DNA of 64,000 nt, taken from assembly GCA_963696315.1 (NCBI GenBank), contig CAVOJU010000030.1, forward strand, positions 62,001 through 126,000, in the 5' to 3' direction. Source of the DNA: CAWKEY01 sp963696315 (GTDB lineage: Bacteria > Pseudomonadota > Gammaproteobacteria > Methylococcales > Methylomonadaceae). Below are positions 36,042 to 45,097 of this stretch, piece after piece. Position numbers and translations under genes: made by a program. Position 1 is the stretch's first letter; every line of letters starts with the position of its first letter. Under the pieces are notes generated by a model. That model saw only the letters and a list, made by a program, of their open reading frames with translations, had not been told where the DNA came from and made no database searches.

Positions 36042-36837
36042 CTAAGCCTCCGGCTGCCTTACAGTCGAATGGGCAAAATAAAACAACAGCGCGCCGATGA
36101 AGATCATCGGGATTGACAGTATCTGGCCCATGGTGACCCAATCCAAGGCAAGATAGCCCAGGTGGGCATCAGGCACTCTGAAAAATTCGACAAAAAAACG
36201 GAAGCAGCCGTAGAAAAACAGCGCCATGCCGGTGGTTGCCATGACCGGTCTGGGTTTGCTGGAATAAATCCACAGAATGATAAACAAGACCAGGCCTTCC
36301 AAAAAGGCTTCATAAAGCTGCGAAGGGTGTCTGGCTAACGGCCCGCCATTGGGAAAGACCATGGCCCAGGGCACATCGGTGGGTCTGCCCCAGAGTTCTG
36401 AGTTGATGAAATTGCCGATGCGGCCTGCACCCAGGCCGATGGGTGCCAGCGGCGCGATAATATCGGTTAATTGCAGCATGCTGCAGTGCTGTTTTCTGGC
36501 AAATAGCCACATGGCGACAAACACCCCCAGCATGCCGCCATGAAAGGACATGCCACCCTGCCATATTTTAAACAGGATGACCGGATTGCTCAGGAATTCG
36601 CCAAAGTTATAAAAGAGGATATAGCCGATCCTGCCGCCCAGAATCACGCCCACGGCGCCATAGGTCACCAGATCTTCAATGGCTTCGGGTTTAACCGGCG
36701 ACCAGGGTTGTTCGGCCCGTTTTTGCCCGATCAGCCAGACGGCGGCAAAACCGAGCAGATACATCAGGCCGTACCAATGAATTTTTAGCGGCCCAAGAGC
36801 TGATGGCAACGGGATCAATATTCGGATAACTCAACAT
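36042..36837 (-). pseudogene. lgt: Prolipoprotein diacylglyceryl transferase, frameshifted near its start
   Basis: Lgt adds diacylglycerol to the lipobox Cys of lipoproteins in the inner membrane. Membrane segments and motifs are clear: HWYGLMYLLGF, the signature GRIGNFINSELWGRPTD, and HPSQLYEA. The natural start appears to be the ATG at 36837, giving MLSYPNIDPVAI in one frame, while LGPLKIHWYG continues in another. A one-base excess near 36801 separates them. Removing it gives 264 residues with the usual N-terminus. The raw frame would start at a TTG at 36818. lgt is essential in most gammaproteobacteria, so a sequence error is the better explanation. Confidence 0.88.
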
Positions 36838-37077
36838 AATGGCGGGTTCTCGTGGCAGATGAAAATCAGTAGGCAATTATACCTTGGCAGAAAACAAGTT
36901 TATGAGAAAAACCGGAATGGCCTGTGCATGATGAAGGAAAATCCGCGTCTTTATTGATAATAATGAATTTAGTATTAATATGTGAACGATGGCTCCGGCA
37001 AAAGACAAGGTTATTTTAGCGCCATAAATTCACCCTGATATTGATGTTTTATTTTCACACAACGCGGAGAATTACCC

Positions 37078-38772
37078 ATGCAAGGGCCAAGTGGATTTTT
37101 CATGCAATTCATTCGATTAGCCGGGCCTTATTGGCACTCAGAAAATAAGGCCAAGATTCGTAGCCTGACCTTGGCCTTAATAATACTTACGCTTCTGCAG
37201 ATTAGTCTTGCAGTTGCCACCAACAAATGGAGTGCCGCGCTTTTTGATGCTCTTGAGCAACATTCAATGTCGGGTCTATTCATGCAGATCGGCCTGCTTA
37301 CCCTCATTTTAGCCGGCAGTATTCTGGTGACTTCCACGCATTTAAAGGTCAAGCGGCGCTTGCAAATTGATTGGCGGAATTGGCTGACAGAGCGTGTGAC
37401 CGCTCAATGGATGAATAACGGTCGCCACTATCAAGTCACCCACATCCAAACTCCGGGACACGATAATCCCGATAGCCGTATCGCGGAAGATATCCGTATT
37501 GCAACCGAAGACTCTATTGCCCTTGCTCACTCGTTATTCTACAGCCTGATGCTGCTAATCAGTTTTACCACCATTCTGTGGACGCTTTCCGGTACCGTGA
37601 CTTTGAATTTGGGGCTGGTTATAATCCCCATCCAGGGGCATTTGGTCTGGATAGCCATCATGTATGCGGCCGGCGCTTCTTTTTTGGGTTGGTGGGTAAG
37701 TAGGCCTCTCATAAAGGCTACCGACGCCAGACAAACTGTAGAGGCCAATTTCCGTTTTGGTCTGGTAAAGGCACGCGAAAACTCCCAGGCAATCGCCCTG
37801 ATTCGTGGCGAAGCCATTGAGCAGCGACGCTTCCATAGCCTTTTTCAGACTATTGCCGATACGTTTGACCGGCAAACGCATGCTCTGGCGAATATCCTTA
37901 TGTTCACCTCCGGCTATTCGGTGCTATCGATGGCGTTTCCGATCTTGATTTCCGCCCCGCGCTATATTCTGGGCACCATCACACTCGGCGCGCTGATGCA
38001 ATCGGCACTAGCATTTCAACAAATGGCTTCGGCCCTGTCCTGGCCTGTCGACAATATGGCTGGCATTGCACAATGGCGGGCATCAGTTGAACGCGTATTG
38101 AGTTTGGTCAAGGCACTGGACGATCTGGAACAGGAAATAGCAACCCCAAGTCCTCATCGGATTAGCCTGGAAAAATCTGATCAGCCTGTATTGGCCTTCC
38201 ATGATTTGTGCATAGCCCGGCATGACGGCATGGTATGTGCTAAGGATATTAATGACGAAATCAGGCCCGGGGAGCGCGTGCTGATTACCGGCAATACCTA
38301 CAGCGGTTTCAAATTATTCAAGGCCATTGCCGGTCTTTGGCCATGGGGACACGGGCGTATTGAGTTGCCGGACGATGAGCCCATGTTTTTTATGCCGCCA
38401 CTACCTTACTTGCCGGACGGCACCTTGCTCGACGCAATCTGCTACCCCTCTTCACCTGAAACATTTAGCCGGGATGCCATTGAGGAAGCACTGAAACTGG
38501 CCGGACTTGCCGAATTTATAGAACAGCTTGAGCATACCGATAATTGGGAAAAAGTGCTCTCTCGCGAGGAAGAACAACGTCTAGGCTTTGTACGGTTACT
38601 GCTGTACCGGCCCAAGTGGATTTTATTACAAGAAGCCTTCGACTCGCTCGACCCGGCAGGAGAAGAAATGATGCTGCGCTTGATCTGCAAGCAATTGCCT
38701 GATGCCGCAATACTCACGGTGACCAATCAGCCCACGGCGGATGCCTTCCATAAGCGACGGATTACCCTGTAA
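37078..38772 (+). CDS. SbmA/BacA-like ABC transporter with degenerate nucleotide-binding domain
   Basis: The product has 564 residues. The N-terminal 330 or so are a transmembrane domain of the SbmA/BacA/YddA type (AGPYWHSENKAKIRSLTLAL, ATNKWSAALFDALEQ, FRFGLVKARENSQAIALIRGE). The C-terminal part is an ABC ATPase fold, but its catalytic motifs are eroded. Walker A reads GNTYSGFKLF, with Phe where the family has Lys after the last Gly. The signature reads LSREEEQRL instead of LSGGE/LSLGE-Q. Walker B reads WILLQEAFDSLD, with Gln in place of the catalytic-site Asp. It therefore probably cannot hydrolyse ATP normally and might work like SbmA, which is driven by proton gradient. A frameshift is not indicated. 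Confidence 0.83.
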   Translation: MQGPSGFFMQFIRLAGPYWHSENKAKIRSLTLALIILTLLQISLAVATNKWSAALFDALEQHSMSGLFMQIGLLTLILAGSILVTSTHLKVKRRLQIDWRNWLTERVTAQWMNNGRHYQVTHIQTPGHDNPDSRIAEDIRIATEDSIALAHSLFYSLMLLISFTTILWTLSGTVTLNLGLVIIPIQGHLVWIAIMYAAGASFLGWWVSRPLIKATDARQTVEANFRFGLVKARENSQAIALIRGEAIEQRRFHSLFQTIADTFDRQTHALANILMFTSGYSVLSMAFPILISAPRYILGTITLGALMQSALAFQQMASALSWPVDNMAGIAQWRASVERVLSLVKALDDLEQEIATPSPHRISLEKSDQPVLAFHDLCIARHDGMVCAKDINDEIRPGERVLITGNTYSGFKLFKAIAGLWPWGHGRIELPDDEPMFFMPPLPYLPDGTLLDAICYPSSPETFSRDAIEEALKLAGLAEFIEQLEHTDNWEKVLSREEEQRLGFVRLLLYRPKWILLQEAFDSLDPAGEEMMLRLICKQLPDAAILTVTNQPTADAFHKRRITL

Positions 38773-38823
38773 CGATTCTTACCCGTTACTCACTTTTATC
38801 TAAACAATCAAAATAACAATAAA

Positions 38824-39945
38824 ATGAAGCGCACTTTTGATAACAAACTCGGAAAAAAACTAAGGGGCGTTAATCTGGGCGGCTGGCTGGTATTGGAAAA
38901 ATGGATGACGCCGAGTCTGTTTGAAGGCCTTGCAGCTACCGACGAAACGACGTGGTGCGTAGAACTGGGCGAACGTGCCGATTTAATACTCAAAAAGCAC
39001 TGGGACAGCTTCATCACCCGGGACGACTTTGCCTGGCTGGCGGCCCGCGGCATCAATGCCGTGCGCATTCCGCTAGGGCACTGGATTTTCGGCCCGCATT
39101 ATCCCTATCATCGGACATACGGCGCCAATCCGCATCCTTTTGTTGTCGGCGGTATTGACGTGCTGGATCGTGCCTTCACCTGGGCTGAAGAATTGGGTCT
39201 GCACATTGTGCTGGACTTGCATGCCGCGCCCGGCTGCCAAAACGGCTTTGATAACGGCGGCATCAAGGATGTCTGCGAGTGGCACACAAAAGCCGAATAT
39301 CTCGAGCATTCGCTGGCTGTGCTGGAACGCCTGGCCGAACGTTACCACCAGCGCCCCGCCCTGCACGCCATCGAGGTATTAAATGAACCTCGCTGGGATA
39401 TCGACACGGGGCTGCTGAAACGCTATACCACCGAGGCATATCATCGTATCCGTCAATACTGCCGGGCCGAAGATACGGCCGTGGTTTTCCATGACGGGTT
39501 TCGGTCCTTCCGGGAATACTTGGGGTTTCTAAAAGGCGCCGAATTCGGCAATGTCGTGTTCGACATTCATCATTATCAGTGTTTTACGCGTGAGGATATT
39601 GATATGGATATTTATGGCCACATTCAAAAATCCGCCATCGAGTTAAAAAATGAAGCCGATGACATCATTCGTGAGCTGGGCTTGTGGACGTATGTCGGCG
39701 AATGGAGTCTGGGGCTGGATTTAAAAGTGGTTTCGCTGTGGGCGGAAGGCCCCTTCAACCACGCACTGGAAAATATGGATGATTTTCAAATGTCGGTTGC
39801 CTACCGGGGCTATGCCGCTGCTCAACTGCTGACTTATGAAAAATATCTGGGCTGGTTTTTCTGGAGCTACAAGACCGAAACCACGCCGGCCTGGTGTTTC
39901 CGTGACTGCGTCAACCGGGGCTGGCTGCCCGACCGTTTTGACTGA
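38824..39945 (+). CDS. Glycoside hydrolase family 5, exo-beta-1,3-glucanase-like
   Basis: The product has 373 residues without a signal peptide, so it is probably cytosolic. GH5 features: the start RGVNLGGWLVLEKWM, LHIVLDLHAAPG, the acid/base Glu in VLNEPRWD and the nucleophile Glu in YVGEWSLG, close to the exo-1,3-glucanase subgroup. It may act on internal glucans or glycosides. It follows the SbmA-like transporter gene by 51 bp on the same strand. No glycogen or cellulose genes are near. Confidence 0.85.
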   Translation: MKRTFDNKLGKKLRGVNLGGWLVLEKWMTPSLFEGLAATDETTWCVELGERADLILKKHWDSFITRDDFAWLAARGINAVRIPLGHWIFGPHYPYHRTYGANPHPFVVGGIDVLDRAFTWAEELGLHIVLDLHAAPGCQNGFDNGGIKDVCEWHTKAEYLEHSLAVLERLAERYHQRPALHAIEVLNEPRWDIDTGLLKRYTTEAYHRIRQYCRAEDTAVVFHDGFRSFREYLGFLKGAEFGNVVFDIHHYQCFTREDIDMDIYGHIQKSAIELKNEADDIIRELGLWTYVGEWSLGLDLKVVSLWAEGPFNHALENMDDFQMSVAYRGYAAAQLLTYEKYLGWFFWSYKTETTPAWCFRDCVNRGWLPDRFD

Positions 39946-40007
39946 TTATTGCAACATTATCCATGCTCCACGCAGTCATGATTGCGGATTTTGTTAAGCA
40001 AGTTTTT

Positions 40008-40100
40008 TCACCACGAAGGACACAGAGAACACGAAGTTTTCAATTAGGTCTGAATTAACAACTGTTTTTTTCGTGTCCTTCGTGTTCTCTATGTGGTAAA
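40008..40100. repeat. Imperfect inverted repeat built from CACGAAG units
   Basis: The left arm has accacgaaggacac and gagaacacgaag, the right arm the complement tcgtgtccttcgtg and ttctctatgtggt. It is related to the element at 2003-2067 but longer, with both GAGAACACGAAG and CACGAAGGACAC blocks. It lies between the GH5 gene and the GDPD gene. The arms pair as a hairpin of about 35 bp with a few mismatches. Confidence 0.7.
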
Positions 40101-40159
40101 TAATTTTTTAGCCTGATTGGATAATCCTTTCACTGCCTCGTGATCGTGTCTGGTATAAA

Positions 40160-41080
40160 TTACTCCGACAGCACATCCCTGACTCGATTGGGATAGTCGG
40201 AAATGATTCCGCTGACGCCGGCGCTAATCAACTGCCGCATCTCGTCCTTATCGTTGCAGGTCCAGACGTTGACCGCGCGGCCGGATTCCCTGACGTGATT
40301 GATGCCGCAGGGATCCAGCTTGCGGCTTAAGGAGCCAAAGCCCATCGAATCACAGCCGGGATGGTAGACATCCGCATCGAGCAAATGTAAATAAGCACCC
40401 GGTTTCGCAAGCCGGTCGCCCGTCAGCACACCGGTCGCAATGCTATTTGAACGCCTGCGCACCGCCAGCAACTGTTCATGATCAAATGACGATATCAGGA
40501 CACGGTTTTCCATACCCAGCGCTTCAATCAACGCAACGGCCGCCTCGGCGAGACCCGGATACATGCGTGGCAGCGCTTTGAGTTCGACATTAACCATCAT
40601 GCCGGTGTCGCGGGCGAGTTCCAGCGCCTGCATTAAGGTAGGCAGCCGGATGTCGCCCGAAGCGAAGTATGCCCGCTCTTGCGGGCTGACAAATCGCTCA
40701 AGTTCGGCATCGGTCAAGGCCTGCAGAAACCACTGGCGTTGCGGCACAGGCAATGCCAACTGTTCAACATACCAGCGTCCGGCATCCAGGAGGCACAATT
40801 CAGCGTAGGTAAAATCTGAAATCGCATAGCTGTCGCGATCAGGAAATTTTGCTTTGACATCGGTACAGCGCGTTAAGTGATCGTCGTGATGTACGATCAG
40901 CACGCCGTCTTTGGATAAGTGCACATCAAGCTCAAACATCTGACAAGCGAAGGTTATGGCCTTCTCAAACGCAGCCAGGGTGTTTTCCGGTGCAAACGCC
41001 CGAGCGCCGCGATGGGCGATATTCAATATGCCATACGGGCGTTCGCCTGCTGCTCGTAACCGATTCACAGCTGAGTTCAT
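40160..41080 (-). CDS. Glycerophosphodiester phosphodiesterase
   Basis: The product has 306 residues with a GDPD TIM barrel. Catalytic motifs are intact: NIAHRGARAFAPENTLAAF (HRG...PENT), FELDVHLSKDGVLIVHHD (E-D metal ligands and second His), and later MVNVELKALP. It releases glycerol-3-phosphate from deacylated phospholipids in the cytoplasm; no signal peptide is seen. It stands alone. The phosphate-linked genes upstream might share regulation, but no Pho box is recognised. Confidence 0.92.
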   Translation of the reverse strand: MNSAVNRLRAAGERPYGILNIAHRGARAFAPENTLAAFEKAITFACQMFELDVHLSKDGVLIVHHDDHLTRCTDVKAKFPDRDSYAISDFTYAELCLLDAGRWYVEQLALPVPQRQWFLQALTDAELERFVSPQERAYFASGDIRLPTLMQALELARDTGMMVNVELKALPRMYPGLAEAAVALIEALGMENRVLISSFDHEQLLAVRRRSNSIATGVLTGDRLAKPGAYLHLLDADVYHPGCDSMGFGSLSRKLDPCGINHVRESGRAVNVWTCNDKDEMRQLISAGVSGIISDYPNRVRDVLSE

Positions 41081-41387
41081 GCGACAATTTTTATAAAAAA
41101 AGACATAAATAGTGAAAAACAGTGCCTATGATTTAAAAGTTTCTTTTAATTCCGTTGTCATAGTCAAATCGGAAAATGACGAGGCAAGTGAAAAATTTTC
41201 AATATTGAGACAAAGACAGTTAACAGTATTTCTTTAAGTGTATGTTTTAATAAATAATGGACCGATAAAATTGCCAGAGGCGGCTTTTCGATAAAGTGAA
41301 ATTGACAGAACAAGGTATTTAAAAGACACTTCAGTTATTGTAGAGAATTTATTTCGCACGAGAATTGAAAACTTGAGGACATTACTA
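41081..41387. other. Gene-free AT-rich spacer
   Basis: This 307-bp divergent region between the GDPD and Rap1a/Tai-like genes is AT-rich. I see no convincing gene, repeat or terminator. It probably contains the promoters for both flanking genes. Confidence 0.4.
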
Positions 41388-41774
41388 ATGCAACTGAAAC
41401 ATCCAATACCCTCGTTATTGTTCGCTTTATTGGTCAATGGCGCTGCTGCAGCCGGCGTTACCGATCAAGATTTTGTAGCCCGGAAGACACAACATTTACT
41501 CAACCTCTGTACGGCTTCTCCGCAAGATCCCCATTATCGCGAAGCAATCCATTTTTGCCATGGTTATTTGGTCGGAGCCTATCATTATCATCAAGCCGTG
41601 ACGGCGGATAAACCAGAACTGAAGATGTTCTGTACTCCGGAGCCTAAGCCATCGCGCAACGAGACAATCGCCATGTTTATTTCATGGGCGCAGAAACACC
41701 CCGAATACATGAATGAAATGCCGGTCGAAACGGAATTCAGATTTTTAACCGAAAAATGGCCATGCAAGAAATAA
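41388..41774 (+). CDS. Rap1a/Tai-like small secreted protein
   Basis: The product has 128 residues from ATG at 41388. A signal peptide ends around AAAAGVT. The mature part has the Rap1a/Tai pattern: LLNLCTAS, then a C-x-G-Y segment (FCHGYLVGAYH) and a terminal Trp-Pro-Cys (LTEKWPCKK). Rap1a proteins neutralise peptidoglycan amidase effectors of type VI secretion in Serratia. Here no type VI gene or amidase effector is nearby, so a true immunity role is unproven; many such homologues are orphans. Its 3' end is 17 bp before the next start. Confidence 0.72.
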   Translation: MQLKHPIPSLLFALLVNGAAAAGVTDQDFVARKTQHLLNLCTASPQDPHYREAIHFCHGYLVGAYHYHQAVTADKPELKMFCTPEPKPSRNETIAMFISWAQKHPEYMNEMPVETEFRFLTEKWPCKK

Positions 41775-41791
41775 ACGAACGAGGATACAAC

Positions 41792-42061
41792 ATGAAAAGA
41801 ATTTCGATTTTAGTCATAGCCTTCTTGGCCACTCTTAATTTGTCAGGTTGCGCCGGCATGTCGGATACTCAGCAACGCGCTGTAACCGGAGGTTTGGGCG
41901 GCGCTGCCGGGGGAGCGATAATCGGCGCGATCGCAGGCAATGCCGGCATGGGGGCCCTTATCGGAGCAGGAGTTGGAACCGCGGGCGGTTATTTATATGG
42001 CAAACACAAAGAATCCGAACAGAGAGCTTACGAACAAGGGCGTAGAGACGCTCAACGATAA
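41792..42061 (+). CDS. Glycine-zipper lipoprotein
   Basis: The product has 89 residues from ATG at 41792. A lipobox LSGC ends a short signal at about residue 20. The mature part has small-residue repeats GGLGGAAGGAIIGAIAGNAGMGALIGAGVG-like in outline (Gly at every fourth position), the glycine-zipper pattern that packs transmembrane helices, and a charged C-terminus (EQRAYEQGRRDAQR). Comparable proteins belong to outer-membrane lipoproteins of the YMGG/OmpA-like accessory type. Function unknown. It follows the Rap1a/Tai-like gene by 17 bp and is probably cotranscribed. Confidence 0.75.
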   Translation: MKRISILVIAFLATLNLSGCAGMSDTQQRAVTGGLGGAAGGAIIGAIAGNAGMGALIGAGVGTAGGYLYGKHKESEQRAYEQGRRDAQR

Positions 42062-42202
42062 CCGTGTTAAACCTCAGCGGGGAGTAAGCTCGTAAATAGT
42101 GTCCATCTGAAAGTAAGGTGGGCACTACCCTAGAACATCTTGAAGATAGGCTATAAAAACGAGTTTACCAGGCGAAAGTCTTTCAGCGTCAGAAAAGCCG
42201 GA

Positions 42203-42499
42203 TCAGTCGTTTATTTTGATATCCCGTGCGGATTGGCGGGCTTTTTGTTTGGTTTTCCGCTTTGCTTGCCGGCATTCCGGTCCACTCCCGCTAGCGTCGC
42301 GGCATTGTTCCTTGATATCCCTGGCAGCTTCTCGACCTTCCTGCCTTGTATCCTGCGCTCCCTGCCTATCATCCCGGCGATCATCGCGCCGTTCCATGCC
42401 TGCCGTTTCGGAGTGAGCGGCAGCCGGCCAAATCAGTGGTCCTGCTGCAGCAAAAACCAAGCCTAAGGTGCCGACCTGAAAATAATTCTTTCTATTCAT
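42203..42499 (-). CDS. Small secreted highly charged protein
   Basis: The product has 98 residues. A signal peptide (FVGTLGLVFAAAGPL-like hydrophobic stretch, ending near AAHSE) precedes a region almost made of Arg, Asp, Glu, Gln and Lys (MERRDDRRDDRQGAQD, then QEGREAARDIKEQ), with two Cys residues (EQCRD...PECRQ). It is likely periplasmic. I recognise no function. A partial relic of a similar sequence seems to lie at about 43400-43460. Confidence 0.65.
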   Translation of the reverse strand: MNRKNYFQVGTLGLVFAAAGPLIWPAAAHSETAGMERRDDRRDDRQGAQDTRQEGREAARDIKEQCRDASGSGPECRQAKRKTKQKARQSARDIKIND

Positions 42500-42774
42500 A
42501 CGCTTTTGTAAGTATCGATACGGTTATATCCGCTAGCCTATTGTACGCTAGGCTGTTCGGGCCTCTTCATACCCAGAATTGGATCGCCAATCCTGGGTTG
42601 ATCATGTGAAAGTCAGTTCAGAAGTTTGTCTCTTACGAAGTAGAAGAGCCCCGCGACGCGCTGGAGGGGGGGTAAGGGTACAGACTTAAAATCCGTTTTT
42701 CTGATTTGCAATCAGGATGAGTCCAAAAAAATCGCCCCGGCGCGACTTTTCTCGGAATCAACCAGAAAACAGGA

Positions 42775-43212
42775 CTAGTCCTTAAGCTTGATGGTCACAC
42801 CTTGCGTCCCAAGAGCAAACTTCAAACCCGCTCCGGTTCCGTTTAGCTCAAGCACTACACCATGATTGTTCTTCAGCGCTATCGCCCCTTTTCCACCGGC
42901 GATGGTTGCGCCTCCTTTTACTCCGTAATAGACGCCGTCAAAGTCCTTCAATTGCTTCAAGTTATACACGATTCCGGATGCAGAAAATTTGGAAATGCCG
43001 ACATCGGCTAAGCTAAGCCCGCTGATGTCGAAGTTGTGCTCAACACCCTCGAAAGTCATGACACCACCTCCCCAACTCCAGCCTATCCCTGCGGCTACAG
43101 AACCTACGTTGAGGTTAATCGTTCCATTGATTTTTTTACCCTTCGCTAAGGACGAAGAGGAAAAGCCTACAACACTCATTATGGCTATCAAAATAATAAT
43201 GAACTTGCGCAT
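42775..43212 (-). CDS. Secreted protein, distantly EipA/DUF1134-like
   Basis: The product has 145 residues from ATG at 43212, chosen because it starts a clean signal peptide (MRKFIIILIAIMSVVGFSSS). The mature part is Gly-rich and beta-predicted, with GIVYNLKQLKDFDGVYYG, GGKGAIALKNNHGVVLELNG and GVTIKLKD. The order VYNL...GG.G...L...GV.L resembles the DUF1134/EipA envelope proteins, but the match is weak and the protein is shorter. It is isolated and its upstream region has a direct repeat (see 43268). Confidence 0.55.
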   Translation of the reverse strand: MRKFIIILIAIMSVVGFSSSSLAKGKKINGTINLNVGSVAAGIGWSWGGGVMTFEGVEHNFDISGLSLADVGISKFSASGIVYNLKQLKDFDGVYYGVKGGATIAGGKGAIALKNNHGVVLELNGTGAGLKFALGTQGVTIKLKD

Positions 43213-43717
43213 ATCTATCTCCAGATAATTTAAAAGTTTAATTGAAATCACGATTTCTGTAGTGAACAGCACATTAGGCGTGCTATGGCTGATAATTCCT
43301 TGAGTTAATTAAGCGTCAACTAAGCCCTTGGAAGATATCAGCGCCACATTAAGCAAAATCAATTGTTGTGTTTGACCTTGCGGCCAGCTTCAGGGGCATC
43401 TTGTTTGATACCCCGTTTATCTTGCCGACATTATTCCGGCCCACTCCCGGCACCATCATGCAAGCAAGTGCAATTTATCATATAGAAAGTTATTCCGCTA
43501 TTAGCCTTTAGTCCAATTGCTAAGATTGCGCAAACTTGTTGATAGCACAATATGCGTGTAATAGCTGATAATTCCATGAGTTAAAAGACCATGAAGACAG
43601 GTTTTGCAATCATGCAAACTGGGTGCTGAATTGTGCTGATACGGGAGCTGACCTCGATGACTGTTCAACGCCGATGGGCATTTCTTCCCGTTATCTGCAA
43701 AGACTAACCAGCAAAAA
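43213..43717. repeat. Gene-free spacer with a direct repeat and a probable gene relic
   Basis: This 505-bp stretch has two about 40-bp direct repeats, 43268-43307 and 43544-43584, both with GCTGATAATTCC and GAGTTAA. Between them, about 43400-43460 resembles the end of the charged-protein gene at 42203-42300 (GATACCCCGT, ATTCCGGCCCACTCCCG against GATATCCCGT, ATTCCGGTCCACTCCCG). The arrangement suggests a local duplication with decay. No intact gene is seen. Confidence 0.55.
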
Positions 43718-44993
43718 TTATTTGATCGCCTTAAAGCCAATATCGGTGCGGTAATAAACATTATCCCAGTGGATTTTATTAGCAAGTGCATAAGCTTTGC
43801 GTTGCGCTTCTTCGATAGTATTACCCAAGGCGCAGGCGCATAGCACCCGGCCACCGGCCGTGACAATATTGTTGCCGAGCAGTTGCGTGCCCGCATGAAA
43901 CACCTTGCTGTCTTCGTGTTCCTCGGTAGGCAAACCGGAAATGACGGCGCCCTTTTGATAGGCATCGGGATAACCTCCGGCAGCCAGAACCACGCCGAGG
44001 GCGGCGCGTTCGTCCCAGGTGCTGCTGGTTTTATCAAGCTCCTGATTTAATGCGGCCAGGCACAGATCGATCAGATCGCTGTTCAGGCGCATCATGATCG
44101 GCTGGGTTTCAGGATCGCCAAAGCGGCAGTTATACTCCAGGACTTTAACGGAACCATCGGCGGCAATCATCAAGCCCGCGTACAGAAAGCCGGTGTAAGG
44201 GAATACCGTCTTCCGCCATGCCCTGCAACGTCGGCATGATGACATCGCGCATGACGCGCTGGTGAATTTCGGGCGTGACCACGGGTGCCGGAGAATAAGC
44301 GCCCATGCCGCCGGTGTTGGGGCCCAGGTCGCCGTTGTCGCGGGCTTTATGATCTTGTGAGGTCGCCATCGGCAGGGCATGTTTGCCGTCGGCAATGACG
44401 ATAAAACTGGCTTCTTCGCCCTGCAAGAATTCTTCGATTACCACGCGGCTGCCTGCTTCGCCGAAGACATTACCGGAAAGCATGTCTTCAACGGCGGACA
44501 CGGCTTCCTGTTCGGTTTGGGCGACGATCACGCCTTTGCCGGCTGCCAGGCCATCGGCCTTGACCACGATGGGCGCGCCTTTTGCCTTGATATAGTTAAT
44601 GGCTTTGTCTTTATCGGTAAACGATTGATAGTCAGCGGTAGGAATGTGGTGGCGGGCCATGAAGTCTTTGCAGAAAGTCTTGGAGCCTTCCAGTTGCGCG
44701 GCTTTTGCGCTTGGGCCAAAGCACTGTAAACCCAGTTTCTGAAAACGGTCGACGATACCTAAAACCAGGGGCACTTCCGGCCCGATGATAGTCAGATCGA
44801 TGCTTTCGGTTTGGGCGAAAGCGAGCAAGGCATCGATGTCATCAACGGCAATGGCAACGTTGTCAATATGCGGTTCAAGCGCCGTGCCGGCGTTGCCGGG
44901 CGCCACAAAGACTTTGATGACTTTTGGGGATTGGGCGGCTTTCCAGGCCAGGGCATGTTCACGGCCGCCGCTGCCGACGATGAGGATTTTCAT
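43718..44993 (-). pseudogene. purD: Phosphoribosylamine-glycine ligase, split by a frameshift
   Basis: PurD makes GAR from phosphoribosylamine, glycine and ATP in purine synthesis. The N-terminal frame (from ATG at 44993) has GSGGREHALAWK, the GPEVPL segment and the ATP-grasp portion VVKADGLAAGKGV, and ends shortly after QGMAEDGIP. The next frame continues with YTGFLYAGLMIAADGSVK and VLEYNCRFGDPETQP to the stop at 43718. One extra base near 44199 separates the frames; removing it gives 424 residues, normal for PurD. It is the last gene after purH; a heptamer repeat lies just upstream. Confidence 0.93.
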
Positions 44994-45000
44994 ATTATCT

Positions 45001-45090
45001 AGGTTCAGGGTTCAAGGTTCAAGGTTCAAGGTTCAAGGTTCAAGGTTCAAGGTCTGCTGTTTTGTACCTTGTTCCTTGCACCCTGAACCT
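45001..45090. repeat. TTCAAGG tandem repeat inside an inverted repeat, purH-purD spacer
   Basis: Six perfect copies of the 7-mer TTCAAGG occupy 45011-45052, preceded by an imperfect one. AGGTTCAGGG (45001-45010) and CCCTGAACCT (45081-45090) are perfect inverted arms, and the sequence near 45068-45080 partly complements the heptamers. The element begins 7 bp upstream of the purD start, so copy number may affect the leader mRNA of purD but not its coding frame. Confidence 0.8.
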
Positions 45091-45097
45091 ATAACGA

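Noticed and set aside
41234..41437. Open frame of 67 codons antisense to the Rap1a/Tai-like gene start
   Set aside because: No ribosome-binding site and mostly complementary to the signal sequence and AT-rich leader.
42640..42740. Possible tRNA or structured RNA in the GC-rich part (ctggaggggggg)
   Set aside because: No cloverleaf, no TTCGAAT-type T loop and no CCA-like end could be traced.
43501..44037. Open frame of 178 codons overlapping purD
   Set aside because: It reads the purD region in a wrong frame and then spacer, with no family-like motif.
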